DNA of 36,382 nucleotides from Streptomyces sp. MMG1121 (GTDB lineage Bacteria; Actinomycetota; Actinomycetes; Streptomycetales; Streptomycetaceae), in the NCBI RefSeq assembly GCF_001280015.1, contig NZ_LGDV01000227.1, positions 1 through 36,382 of the forward strand, read 5' to 3'. The position numbers and the translations under genes are program-made. Of this stretch, positions 1-7,319 are shown piece after piece. The notes beneath the pieces were generated by a model that searched no databases, was not told where the DNA came from, and saw nothing but the letters and a program-made list of their open reading frames with translations. Numbering within the stretch: position 1 is the stretch's first letter; each line of letters starts with the position of its first letter.

Positions 1-41
1 GGCCCCTCTCGCCCCCGAGGCCGCTGTCGTCGCCCGGCTGG

Positions 42-87
42 CCCCTCCCCCCCTCCTCCCCTCCTCCCCTCCTCTCCCTCTTCTTCC
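42..87. repeat. 46-nt pure pyrimidine tract with three CCCTCCTC repeats
   Basis: Every base from 42 to 87 is C or T. Positions 51-74 are three perfect tandem copies of the octamer CCCTCCTC. The complementary strand is an uninterrupted G/A tract with several GGGG runs, starting just after the stop codon of the minus-strand DUF2293 gene, so that gene's transcript would end in a G-rich run able to form a G-quadruplex. Positions 1-41 hold nothing I recognise. Confidence 0.7.
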
Positions 88-89
88 GG

Positions 90-791
90 TCAGCCGGCGT
101 CCTCCCCGGCGGACCGCCACGCCCGCAGAACGCCCTCCACGGCCGGGGCGATCCGGCGCCGTGCCTCGTACCGTGGCACCCCGCCCATCAGCAGCTGGTC
201 GTACGGCGTGTCCACATGCCGTACGCCCGCCACGACCGCCGAGATCACCGCCCCCTCCGTCAGTGCCCGCCCGGCCGCGCTGCGCCCGACCCGCCCGCTG
301 CCCCGCACGGACGCGTGCGCCGCGACGGCCCGGGCCCGGTCGGCCGGGCAGCCGGGGAACAGCCGGAGGATCTCCGCCGCGAACGCCGCCACGAACCGCT
401 CGTCCTCCGCCGCCCTGTGCCGTGCGTCCCGCGCCCGGCGCCGGCGCCGCGCCTCGGCGTCCGCCAGACAGCGGGCCTCGGCCCGGGCCAGCGCCGTCTC
501 CTCCACGAGCACGCCCTGCCGCTCGTACCGGCTCTTGCGCCGGTTGAACCGCACCACCACCGCCGACAGCGCGCTCTCCTCCCGCGATCTGCGGGTCAGC
601 GCCGTGTCGCCGCGCGGAACGAACACCAGGTGCCCGAGGTCGGCACAGTCCAGACATCGCGGTGCCCCGTCCTCGAGCACGAGCAGCGACAGCGGCCCGC
701 CCCGGCACGTGGCACACCGCTTGCGCTTCGCGCTCTGGATGACGACAAGCCGTCCGGGGAAGTGGGGAGTTGACGTCGAGGCGAGACCCAT
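90..791 (-). CDS. DUF2293 domain protein
   Basis: A 233-residue protein of unknown function that I recognise as the actinobacterial DUF2293 type. Residues 25-60 hold two CxxC pairs (CATCRGG and CLDC, about 30 residues apart) that look like a small zinc ribbon. A long Arg/Glu/Ala-rich helical stretch with an RRRRRARDARHR run occupies about 85-130. The C-terminal DUF2293 domain follows, with FAAEILRLFPGCP and the HVDTPYDQLLM segment near the end. The start is the ATG at 791, preceded by GGGGAAAG about 8 nt upstream; the frame stays open further upstream but without matching family sequence. The basic helix plus zinc ribbon suggests nucleic-acid contact, which is inference only. It stands alone, transcribed off the left edge. 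Confidence 0.85.
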   Translation of the reverse strand: MGLASTSTPHFPGRLVVIQSAKRKRCATCRGGPLSLLVLEDGAPRCLDCADLGHLVFVPRGDTALTRRSREESALSAVVVRFNRRKSRYERQGVLVEETALARAEARCLADAEARRRRRARDARHRAAEDERFVAAFAAEILRLFPGCPADRARAVAAHASVRGSGRVGRSAAGRALTEGAVISAVVAGVRHVDTPYDQLLMGGVPRYEARRRIAPAVEGVLRAWRSAGEDAG

Positions 792-840
792 ACGCGGTAC
801 TTTCCCCGTCGCCGCCCGCTCCTCCCATACCCGGCCTGCC

Positions 841-1089
841 CTAGTCCTCGTTCCCGCCCCGGACGTTGAACACCGAGACCCGCGTACGGTGCCGCACGGG
901 ACTCCGGATCCCGTCCACCACAGCCACCGCGAGATCGGCGTACGACAGCCACGGCGCACCGCCGCCGTCACCGCCCTCACGGCCGGACAGTTGCTCCCCG
1001 CCGGCGCGGTACCGACCGGTCCGCGGCCCGCCATGCTCCGGGAACCCGGCGCGCCTCCTCGACGTGGCCCGCGCCTGGAGCGAGACCCA
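841..1089 (-). pseudogene. 3' remnant of an NAD(P)-binding (NmrA/SDR-like) oxidoreductase gene
   Basis: The minus-strand frame ending at the TAG at 841 encodes about 80 residues whose last 60 resemble the C-terminus of small atypical short-chain dehydrogenases (NAD(P)H-binding, PF13460-like). A GPRTGRYRAGGEQL segment is followed by LSYADLAVAVVDGI and then RHRTRVSVFNV, matching the usual order TGxYRxGxDQL, S-x-xDxAxAxLDE and a terminal R-x-R-x-[FS]-V strand. The Rossmann glycine motif and the rest of the roughly 200-residue protein are missing. The bases upstream (1090-1236) give only low-complexity sequence in all frames, and no start codon or ribosome binding site fits. I read it as a decayed gene fragment; a frameshifted but once intact gene is less likely given the short space before the next gene. 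Confidence 0.6.
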
Positions 1090-1245
1090 TCTCCCGGCCC
1101 TGCCGACGGCCCGCCGGACAGCCGCGGACCGGAGCTGAGTCCGCCGCCCCCCGCCGCGGGCGCGGACCGTCCCCGGCCGGAGCACGCCCCCGTCCCGCGA
1201 CGGGCGCCGCCACCTCGCTCTCCGCCACCCGGCATCATGGGCCCC

Positions 1246-1878
1246 GTGCGACTCGAAGCGATCACCTGGGACCGGCTCGCCGAGCTGCTGGCCGACCGGT
1301 TGGCCGGACTGGAGCCGACCGACGGGGGCGCCTGGCCGCGCGTCGGCTTCGACGGGGCCCCGGCCGCCCGCCCCGGAGACCTCGCCGAGCGGGTCGGCGA
1401 GGCGCTGCGCGTGCGCGGCCGGCCCTCGCTCGTGGTCGGCGCCGAAGGCTTTCTGCGTCCCGCCTCGCTGCGCCTCGAGCACGGGCGGCGGGACGCGGAG
1501 TCGTACTACGGCGGATGGTTCGACACCGGCGCCCTGTGGCGTGAGGTCTTCGGCCCCCTCGACCCTGGAGGTAACGGGCGCGTCCTGCCCGACCTGTGGG
1601 ATCCGGCCACCGACCGCGCCACGCGCAGCCCCTACGTCCAACTCCCGCCCAGCGGGATCCTGTTGCTCCACGGCCCCCTCCTGCTGCGCCACTGGTTCCC
1701 CTTCGACCTGACGGTGCACCTCCTCCTCTCCCCGGCAGCCCTGCGTCGCCGCACGCCCGAGGCCGACCACTGGACGCTCCCCGCCTTCGAGCGCTACGTG
1801 TCCGAGACCGACCCCGCCGGCACGGCCGACGTCCTGGTGCGCGCCGACGACCCACGCCGTCCCGCCTGGAGCGGCTGA
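1246..1878 (+). CDS. Uridine-kinase-like protein with degenerate P-loop
   Basis: A 210-residue protein usually named uridine kinase in Streptomyces annotations. It has the overall order of a small P-loop kinase: an N-terminal strand leading into DGAPAARPGDLAERV where a Walker A loop belongs, then a VVGAEGFLRP strand, the YYGGWFDTGALWREVFGPL region, and a late LLLHGPLLLRHW strand resembling the Walker B region of uridine kinases. The expected GK[ST] of Walker A is absent, so catalysis is doubtful. I chose the GTG at 1246 because CATCAT lies 7 nt before it, a spacing typical of leaderless genes, and the family begins RLEAITW. The in-frame ATG at 1237 would add three residues. It converges on corA. 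Confidence 0.8.
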   Translation: MRLEAITWDRLAELLADRLAGLEPTDGGAWPRVGFDGAPAARPGDLAERVGEALRVRGRPSLVVGAEGFLRPASLRLEHGRRDAESYYGGWFDTGALWREVFGPLDPGGNGRVLPDLWDPATDRATRSPYVQLPPSGILLLHGPLLLRHWFPFDLTVHLLLSPAALRRRTPEADHWTLPAFERYVSETDPAGTADVLVRADDPRRPAWSG

Positions 1879-1928
1879 TCCGACCGCCCCGCCCGCCCCC
1901 GCTGCCCGCTCTCGCCGCGCCTCGCCGC

Positions 1929-3056
1929 TCAGAGCCAGCCGATGCGTCGAAAGCCCCGGTACAGCGCCAGGCACATCCCTGCCATGACGGCCATGACCAG
2001 CGGATATCCGAACCGCCAGTGCAGCTCCGGCATGTGGTCGAAGTTCATGCCGTACACCCCGCACACCATCGTCGGCACGGCGATCACCGCCGCCCAGGCC
2101 GTGATCTTCCGCATGTCCTCGTTCTGCGCGACGGTCACCTGGGCGAGGTGGGCCTGGAGGATGGAGTTGAGCAGCTCGTCGAACGCGGCGATCTGCTCCT
2201 TGGCCCGGATCAGATGGTCGAGCACGTCGCGGAAGTAGGCCTGTATCTCCGGGGCGACGACCCGTATGGGCCGGGTGGCCAGGTCCTCCACCGGGCGGCC
2301 GAGCGGCACCACCGCCCGCTTCAGCTCCAGCAGTTCGCGCTTCATCTGATAGATCCGGCCGGGGTCGAGCCGTGCGCTGTTCTCCGAGAACACCTCGGTC
2401 TCGACCTGGTCGATGTCCGCCTGCACCGCGTCGGTGACGTTCAGATAGTCGTCCACGACATGGTCGGCGATCGCGTGCAGCACCGCCGCCGGCCCCTTCG
2501 ACAGCTGGTGCGGATGCGCCTCCAGCCCCTCGCGCAACGGGCCCAACGAGCCGTGCCGGCCGTGCCGCACCGTGATGACGAAGTCCTCGCCGACGAACAC
2601 CATGATCTCGCCGGTGTTCACCACCTCGCTGGTCGCCGTCAGTCGTTCGTGCTCCACGTAACAGACCGTCTTGAAGACCGCGAAGAGGGTGTTGCCGTAG
2701 TGCTCCAGCTTCGGGCGCTGGTGGGCCTCGACCGCGTCCTCCACCGCCAGCGGATGCAGGTCGAACAACTCCGCGATCCCCGCGAACTCACGGTCCGTCG
2801 GCTCGTGCAGCCCCAGCCAGACGAATCCCTCGCCGGTCTTGCGCACCATTTTCACGGCGTCCACGAGGTCGGTGCAGGTCAGCACGCGTACGCCGTCCTG
2901 GTAGGTCACGCAGTTGACCACCGAGGACCCCAGGGGCGACCTGGCGGGATGGCTCAGGTCCACGCGGGGCCGCCGCCGGGCCAGCCGCGCCACCTTGCGC
3001 AGGCCGGCGGCCCTGCCCAGCCCCGTGACCTTCCGCAGATTCCCTGCCATGGACAT
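1929..3056 (-). CDS. corA: Magnesium/cobalt transporter CorA
   Basis: A 375-residue member of the CorA metal-ion transporter family, an inner-membrane homopentameric Mg2+/Co2+ channel. The long cytoplasmic N-terminal domain (about 1-310) includes the typical FVWLGLHEPTDREF and HPLAVEDA motifs, followed by the long stalk helix. Two C-terminal membrane segments follow; the first ends in the family signature YGMNF (in CGVYGMNFDHMPEL), and the protein ends with a short basic tail, RGFRRIGWL, that faces the cytoplasm in this family. The start at 3056 has GAGGGG 6 nt upstream; a second ATG two codons later is a weak alternative. The gene is monocistronic, convergent with the kinase-like gene and divergent from the methyltransferase. 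Confidence 0.95.
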   Translation of the reverse strand: MSMAGNLRKVTGLGRAAGLRKVARLARRRPRVDLSHPARSPLGSSVVNCVTYQDGVRVLTCTDLVDAVKMVRKTGEGFVWLGLHEPTDREFAGIAELFDLHPLAVEDAVEAHQRPKLEHYGNTLFAVFKTVCYVEHERLTATSEVVNTGEIMVFVGEDFVITVRHGRHGSLGPLREGLEAHPHQLSKGPAAVLHAIADHVVDDYLNVTDAVQADIDQVETEVFSENSARLDPGRIYQMKRELLELKRAVVPLGRPVEDLATRPIRVVAPEIQAYFRDVLDHLIRAKEQIAAFDELLNSILQAHLAQVTVAQNEDMRKITAWAAVIAVPTMVCGVYGMNFDHMPELHWRFGYPLVMAVMAGMCLALYRGFRRIGWL

Positions 3057-3306
3057 CTGGATCCCCTCGCATGGATCGCCTCGCGTAACGCCTTTGCGCC
3101 TTGCCCGAGCAGTCTGCCAGTCGAGGGCAAAACGCGGGTAAGCCTGTGGGAATAGGGTGTTCCGCTTGGTTCCCGCCTGTGGACGCAGCACCGTGTCCCG
3201 GTCGCCGTCCCCAGCTCCACCGGCGGGCCGGGCACCGGCTCGGCCCTCTCCCGTGTGCGGAGCATCGGCCGATCCGGACAAGCCGGGCGGCTGGGATGAT
3301 CCTCGT
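3057..3306. promoter_or_regulatory. Divergent intergenic region corA / methyltransferase
   Basis: The 250 bases between the divergent corA and methyltransferase genes hold no gene. GAGGGG at the left edge is the corA ribosome binding site. On the plus strand TGGGATGAT lies 7-15 nt before the methyltransferase ATG with no Shine-Dalgarno sequence, which fits a leaderless start. A TAGGGT at 3153-3158 resembles a -10 hexamer but has no gene close downstream. I see no recognised riboswitch. Confidence 0.4.
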
Positions 3307-4101
3307 ATGACGCAATCCGACGGGTACCTCCTGGACAACCGGCAGAACGAGGCGGGACAGCGTTTCGACGCCTTCGCCACCCTCTTCGACCCCACGACCT
3401 TCCGGCACCTCGAGGCGGTCGGCGTCGGGCCCGGCTGGCGCTGCTGGGAAGTCGGGGCCGGCGGCACCTCCGTGGTGTCCTGGCTCGCCAGGAAGGTCGG
3501 TCCCACCGGCAAGGTCGTGGCGACCGACATCGACACCTCGCTGTTCGCCGTCGGGGCACGCCCGCCGCTGGAGGTCCTCGTCCACGACGTGGGCACCGAG
3601 GAACCGCCGGGCGAGGATTTCGACCTGGTCCACGCCCGGCTCGTTCTCGTCCATGTCCCGGACCGGGAAAGGGCGTTGCGGTCCATGATCCAGGCGTTGC
3701 GGCCGGGCGGAAGCCTGCTGGTCGAGGACGCCGACCCCGCCCTCCAGCCTCTGATCTGCCCTGACGAGTACGGTCCCGAGCAGCGGCTCGCCAACCAGCT
3801 GCGCCAGGGCTTCCGCAAGCTGCTGGCCGAACGAGGCGCCGATCTGTCGTACGGCCGCAAGCTTCCGCGTCTGCTCCGCGAGGCAGGGCTGAAGGAGGTG
3901 GAGGCCGACGCGTACTTCCCGGTGACCTCGCCGGCCTGCACCGCGCTGGAGGCCGCGACGGTCCGTCAGATCCGCGCCCGCCTCGTCGCCGCCGAACTCG
4001 CCACCGACGAGGAGATCGACCAGCACCTGGCCAACGTCGAGGCCGGTTCGATGGACCTGGCCACCGCACCGATGATCTCGGCGTGGGGGAGGAAGGCCTA
4101 G
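3307..4101 (+). CDS. SAM-dependent class I methyltransferase
   Basis: A 264-residue class I S-adenosylmethionine-dependent methyltransferase. Motif I appears as WEVGAGGTSVVSWLA (about residues 49-63), the acidic end of strand 2 as VVATDID, motif III/IV as FDLVHARLVLVHVPD and the following ALRPGGSLLVED. The C-terminal half (about 150-264) is helical and probably forms the substrate cap. The small-molecule substrate cannot be read from the sequence. The ATG at 3307 lacks a Shine-Dalgarno sequence and is probably a leaderless start. It is monocistronic and followed by a strong hairpin. Confidence 0.9.
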   Translation: MTQSDGYLLDNRQNEAGQRFDAFATLFDPTTFRHLEAVGVGPGWRCWEVGAGGTSVVSWLARKVGPTGKVVATDIDTSLFAVGARPPLEVLVHDVGTEEPPGEDFDLVHARLVLVHVPDRERALRSMIQALRPGGSLLVEDADPALQPLICPDEYGPEQRLANQLRQGFRKLLAERGADLSYGRKLPRLLREAGLKEVEADAYFPVTSPACTALEAATVRQIRARLVAAELATDEEIDQHLANVEAGSMDLATAPMISAWGRKA

Positions 4102-4107
4102 AAGACT

Positions 4108-4138
4108 GCGGCTGGGCGCACAGGCAGAGCCCAGCCGC
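4108..4138 (+). terminator. Probable hairpin terminator after the methyltransferase gene
   Basis: A perfect 10-bp stem (GCGGCTGGGC pairing with GCCCAGCCGC) with an 11-nt loop starts seven bases after the methyltransferase stop codon. There is no U-run, which is common for Streptomyces terminators. It could serve both strands because psuK reads toward it. Confidence 0.6.
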
Positions 4139-4139
4139 C

Positions 4140-4201
4140 GGGGCGTTCCGAATGCCGGGGCGTTCCGGATGCCGGATGCCCGACGCCGGATGCCCGACGC
4201 C
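4140..4201. repeat. Short tandem repeats between methyltransferase and psuK
   Basis: Two 17-bp units (GGGGCGTTCCGAATGCC and the same with GGATGCC; one mismatch) at 4140-4173 are followed directly by two perfect 14-bp copies of GGATGCCCGACGCC at 4174-4201. The GATGCC core is shared by both repeat types. They lie in a gene-free stretch (4102-4345) between convergent genes; the rest of it, 4202-4345, has nothing I can name. Confidence 0.75.
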
Positions 4202-4345
4202 GGCCGCGGTCGCCCGCGCCCGCATGGCGTCGGCGGCTGCCCAAGCGCCGCGTGGGGCGCCGCTGTGCCGAGGCGAAGCTCCGGCGCGTGCGCGCGACCG
4301 GCCGTCGCCGGCCCGCAGTCGGACGACCGCACCTCCAGCCGAGCG

Positions 4346-5269
4346 TCAGCCGTCGCTCCCCGGATGGGGCGGCCTGGCCCCCACCCGTCGTACCGCCTCC
4401 GCGCCCGCCCGGCAGCCCCGAGCCGCCGCCTCCTCCGGAGCCGCACCTGCGAGCAGCGCGGCGAGGAACGCGCCGGTGAACGCGTCACCGGCGCCCGTGG
4501 TGTCCCGAGGGAGCGCCGGTGTCGCCGGGATCCGGGCCGGCGCGGCACCGGAACGGGCGACCAGCGCTCCGTCCGCGCCCGCCTTGGCCACCACCAGCGG
4601 CACGAGACGGCTCAACTTGGCCGTCGCGTCCGCCGGATCCGGCAGCCCCGTCAGCAGACACGCCTCGTCCCGGCTGGGCAGCAGCACATCCAGCCCCTCC
4701 GCGAACGCGAGGAACCGGTCCACCCCCAGCCGCACCAGGAAGCCCGCCGACGCCGGGTCCAGGCTGACCGGCACACCACGCGCGCGTGCCGCCGCGAGTG
4801 CCGTGCGCGCCAGTGCCCGGCTCGGCTCCGTGAACAGCAGATAGCCGGACAGGTGCAGCCGGGCGACCCCGTCGAGCAACGCGTCCGACCAGTCGGCGGG
4901 TTCGAGCCGCAGGGAGGCTCCGCTGTCCGTGAGGAACGTGCGCTCGGCCGCCGCTGCGGTGTCGACGAGGCAGATCACCGTCCCCGTCGCCGCCCCCGGA
5001 TCGACCACCAGCCGGGGCCGCACTCCGGCCGCGAGCAGCTCCCGCTTGTGCCACGCGGCCGCGTCCGCGCCCACCCGCCCGAGCAGCCGTACGTCCGCGC
5101 AGCCCGCATGGGCGGCCCAGCAGGCCACGTTCGCCCCCGCGCCGCCCGGCAGCATCCGGATCGCCGCGGCCGTGTCGGTACCGGCCGCGAGCGGCCCCCG
5201 ATGCCGGGCGACCACGTCCGTGACGACGTCCCCGACGACCAGCAGGGCCCCGTTCCGGTCCGTGGTCAC
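4346..5269 (-). CDS. psuK: PfkB-family kinase, probable pseudouridine kinase
   Basis: A 307-residue ribokinase/PfkB-family sugar kinase. The N-terminal strand LLVVGDVVTDVV and the substrate-binding GGAGANVACWAA (PfkB signature 1) are present. The C-terminal signature DTTGAGDAFTGAFLAAL contains the catalytic Asp and the anion-hole glycines. The gene starts with GTG inside the stop codon of psuG (GTGA overlap), so the two are translationally coupled. PsuK phosphorylates pseudouridine to pseudouridine 5'-phosphate, the substrate of PsuG, so the assignment as pseudouridine kinase rests on this pairing rather than on a diagnostic residue. A general sugar kinase acting on the released ribose 5-phosphate precursor is the alternative. 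Confidence 0.85.
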   Translation of the reverse strand: MTTDRNGALLVVGDVVTDVVARHRGPLAAGTDTAAAIRMLPGGAGANVACWAAHAGCADVRLLGRVGADAAAWHKRELLAAGVRPRLVVDPGAATGTVICLVDTAAAAERTFLTDSGASLRLEPADWSDALLDGVARLHLSGYLLFTEPSRALARTALAAARARGVPVSLDPASAGFLVRLGVDRFLAFAEGLDVLLPSRDEACLLTGLPDPADATAKLSRLVPLVVAKAGADGALVARSGAAPARIPATPALPRDTTGAGDAFTGAFLAALLAGAAPEEAAARGCRAGAEAVRRVGARPPHPGSDG

Positions 5270-6174
5270 CCCCTGGTCCAAGCCCCGGCGATCCGCGCTG
5301 CCAGCCGTACGTTGCCGCGTACGGCCGCCAGATTGGCGCTCAGGGAGGCGCCCTCGGTGTGCCGGACCAGGTAGTCCAGCAGGAACGGCGTCACCGCCTG
5401 CCCGGTGACACCCTGCTCCGCACACGCGCGCAGCGCGTCGGCGAGCACGCGTGCGTGCAGCTCGGGATCGAGCTGTGCCGCCTCCGGGACCGGGTTGGCG
5501 ATGATCAGTGCCGACTCCTGCGCGCCGAGCGCGTCCTGGGCCCGCATGACCTCGGCGACCCGTTCCGGATCGCGCAGCGTCCAGTCGACGGGATGCCCCG
5601 AGTCGGACAGATAGAAGCCGGGAAACCGCTCCGTGTCGTACCCGGCGACGGCCACGCCCAGCGTCTCCAGCCGCTGCAGCGTCGCCGGCACGTCCAGGAT
5701 CGACTTCACCCCCGCGCAGACCACTGTGATCCGGGTGCGCGCCAGCAGCCCCAGGTCGGCCGACTCGTCCTGCGTCACCGTCCACTCCCGGTGCACACCG
5801 CCCAGCCCGCCCGTGGCGAACACCCGGATGCCGGCGAGGGCGGCCAGCTGCGCCGTCGCCGACACCGTGGTCGCCCCGCTCACACCCGTGGCCACGGCGA
5901 GCGGCAGATCGCGGTGGCCCAGCTTGCGGATGCCGTCCTCGTTCGCGACCCGCTCCAGCTGTTCCTTGTCCAGCCCGACCCTGGGGCGCCCGTCCAGGAC
6001 GGCGACGGTCGCCGGTACGGCGCCTTCCCGCCGTACCGCGTCCTCCAGCTCCAGCGCCACCCGCAGATTGCGCGGGCGGGGCAGACCGTGCGCGATGATC
6101 GTGGACTCCAGGGCCACCACCGGTCGCCGCGCGTCGATCGCTTCCCGGACCTCTTCCGACACCACGAGCACCAC
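5266..6174 (-). CDS. psuG: Pseudouridine-5'-phosphate glycosidase
   Basis: A 302-residue pseudouridine-5'-phosphate glycosidase, which cleaves the C-C glycosidic bond of pseudouridine 5'-phosphate to uracil and ribose 5-phosphate in the cytosol. Family hallmarks are ALESTIIAHGLPRPRN near the N-terminus, the catalytic-region GHRDLP, ATGVSGATTVSAT, VFATGGLGGVHR and the conserved VCAGVKSILD with its active-site lysine. The usual length is about 300 residues. The start is the first of two adjacent GTG codons (6174), with AGGAGG 8 nt upstream. It forms a two-gene operon with the downstream kinase. A copy of half the LacI-type operator seen at 28580-28605 lies 64 nt upstream. Confidence 0.95.
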   Translation of the reverse strand: MVLVVSEEVREAIDARRPVVALESTIIAHGLPRPRNLRVALELEDAVRREGAVPATVAVLDGRPRVGLDKEQLERVANEDGIRKLGHRDLPLAVATGVSGATTVSATAQLAALAGIRVFATGGLGGVHREWTVTQDESADLGLLARTRITVVCAGVKSILDVPATLQRLETLGVAVAGYDTERFPGFYLSDSGHPVDWTLRDPERVAEVMRAQDALGAQESALIIANPVPEAAQLDPELHARVLADALRACAEQGVTGQAVTPFLLDYLVRHTEGASLSANLAAVRGNVRLAARIAGAWTRG

Positions 6175-6237
6175 GCGTATCGCCTCCTGTCCGTCGGCCT
6201 GTCCCTCCCTGGATCTCTGGCGGGCGCCGACCGCGAC

Positions 6238-6249
6238 TAAACGCTTGCG
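6238..6249. promoter_or_regulatory. Half-operator (TAAACGCTTGCG) between psuG and VOC gene
   Basis: The 12-mer TAAACGCTTGCG is identical to positions 28582-28593 of the LacI-type palindrome upstream of the lacI-like gene. Only the left half is present; the right side does not continue the symmetry. It sits 64 nt upstream of the psuG start and 32 nt upstream of the VOC gene, so it could act on either. Confidence 0.4.
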
Positions 6250-6280
6250 GCCTGTGGGGGACGCCACCAGCCTGGGCCGT

Positions 6281-6712
6281 ATGACGAAGAACAGCACGCG
6301 TCTCGACCACGTCGTCCTGTGGGTGGCCGATCCGGTGGCCGCTGCCCGGTTCTACGCGGACGCCGTCGGTCTGGAGCCCGTGAGACTCGCCGAGTTCGTC
6401 GAGGGAAAGGTGCCGTTTCCCTCCGTGCGCGTCAACGAGGAGACCATCCTGGATCTGGCCCCGCCCACGCTCGCGGACCGCATGAGGATGCTGCCCGGCG
6501 CGGCCGACAGCGCCGGCCACCCGGTCAACCACATCTGTCTGTCCCTGCCGGCCGACGCCTTCGACGCCCTGCACACCCGGCTGGAGCACCACGGCGTCCC
6601 CCTGTCCGAGATCGGGCACGACTCGTTCGGCGCCCGCGGCAACGCCCCGCGCTCCTTCTACTTCCGGGACCCCGACGGCAATGTCTTCGAGGCCCGGCAC
6701 TACGAGGAGTAA
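6281..6712 (+). CDS. VOC (glyoxalase/bleomycin-resistance fold) family protein
   Basis: A 143-residue single vicinal-oxygen-chelate protein with two beta-alpha-beta-beta-beta modules. The first begins LDHVVLWVADPVAAARFYADAVGLEP (His near residue 10 is the usual metal ligand) and the second begins HPVNHICLSLPADAFDALHTRL. The C-terminal FYFRDPDGNVFEARHYEE carries the conserved PDGNxFE motif with a metal-ligand glutamate. The metal-ligand pattern suggests a catalytic dioxygenase- or glyoxalase-like role, but the substrate cannot be deduced. No clear Shine-Dalgarno sequence precedes the ATG. It is divergent from psuG and convergent with ogt, 11 bases away. Confidence 0.9.
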   Translation: MTKNSTRLDHVVLWVADPVAAARFYADAVGLEPVRLAEFVEGKVPFPSVRVNEETILDLAPPTLADRMRMLPGAADSAGHPVNHICLSLPADAFDALHTRLEHHGVPLSEIGHDSFGARGNAPRSFYFRDPDGNVFEARHYEE

Positions 6713-6723
6713 CCCCCGGCCGG

Positions 6724-7278
6724 TCAGAACAGCGGCTCGGGCAGCACGCCCTCCAGGGCGAGCAGCCTCCGCTTGGTCTCCAGCCCGCCGCCGAAGCCCC
6801 CGATGCCGCCGTCGCTCTCGACCACGCGGTGACACGGCACGACCACCGGCAGCGGATTGGCGCCCATCGCGGCGCCGACCGCCTGCGCCCCTCCGGGCTG
6901 CCCGACCCGCCCCGCCAGATCGCCGTACCCCACCACCGTGCCGTACGGCACGCCGGAGGCCAGCTCGCGCAGCACCTGCCGGTTGAACCCGGAGATCAGT
7001 GACCAGTCCAGCGGCAGGTCGAAGTCGTGCCGCTCGCCCGCGAAGTACGCGCGCAGCTGGCGTATCGGTTCGGCCAGCAGCGGCGAGTCCGCGTCCTCGA
7101 CGGGGGCCTCGCCGAGCCGGGCCGCCAGGCGCTCCAGGGCGCGGTCGCGCACCGCGTCCGTGGCGTGGAAGACGACGTTGACCAGGCCGTCGCGGGTGGC
7201 CGCCAGCAGCAGCGGGCCGATGTCGCTGCCGACGACGGCCCACACGACCCGCTGCTGATCCTGCCCTTGGCTGTCCAT
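6724..7278 (-). CDS. ogt: Methylated-DNA--protein-cysteine methyltransferase
   Basis: A 184-residue O6-alkylguanine-DNA alkyltransferase, which transfers the alkyl group irreversibly to its own cysteine. The C-terminal DNA-binding domain contains SGFNRQVLREL, the PYGTVVGYGDLA helix-turn-helix region, an AVGAAMGANP recognition segment and the active-site PCHR (148-151, nucleophile Cys149). The N-terminal RNase-H-like domain occupies about 1-90. The length and domain order fit the Ogt/Ada-C class; there is no Ada-type regulatory domain. The ATG start lies only 6 nt after a PafBC-type -10, predicting a leaderless, DNA-damage-inducible mRNA. Confidence 0.95.
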   Translation of the reverse strand: MDSQGQDQQRVVWAVVGSDIGPLLLAATRDGLVNVVFHATDAVRDRALERLAARLGEAPVEDADSPLLAEPIRQLRAYFAGERHDFDLPLDWSLISGFNRQVLRELASGVPYGTVVGYGDLAGRVGQPGGAQAVGAAMGANPLPVVVPCHRVVESDGGIGGFGGGLETKRRLLALEGVLPEPLF

Positions 7279-7284
7279 GCGACC

Positions 7285-7307
7285 ACGGTACGGCCCGCCA
7301 CTGACAA
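7285..7307 (-). promoter_or_regulatory. PafBC/RecA-NDp-type promoter of ogt
   Basis: On the minus strand TTGTCAGTG (7307-7299) is followed by an 8-nt spacer GCGGGCCG and TACCGT (7290-7285), an exact match to TTGTCRGTG-N8-TANNNT. The ogt ATG begins after 6 more nt. Confidence 0.8.
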
Positions 7308-7319
7308 CGCCCGCCCGGC

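Noticed and set aside
2411..2440. GTCGGTG followed after 9 bases by TAG within corA
   Set aside because: The spacing is wrong, the last T of the -10 is missing, and it lies inside a coding region with no gene downstream in that direction.
3140..3165. TAGGGT flanked by GGAA/TTCC as a promoter or operator near corA
   Set aside because: Short arms and no nearby start on the right strand; insufficient to call.
1929..3941. 670-codon minus-strand frame suggesting an N-terminally extended CorA
   Set aside because: Residues before MSMAGN are Arg/Ser/Pro shadow sequence under the methyltransferase gene, and a ribosome binding site precedes the chosen ATG.
4346..7243. A single 965-codon minus-strand frame joining psuK with sequence across psuG and the VOC gene
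   Set aside because: Only its last 307 codons are kinase-like; the rest is a shadow of psuG and of the VOC gene. The kinase start is set by the GTGA overlap with psuG.
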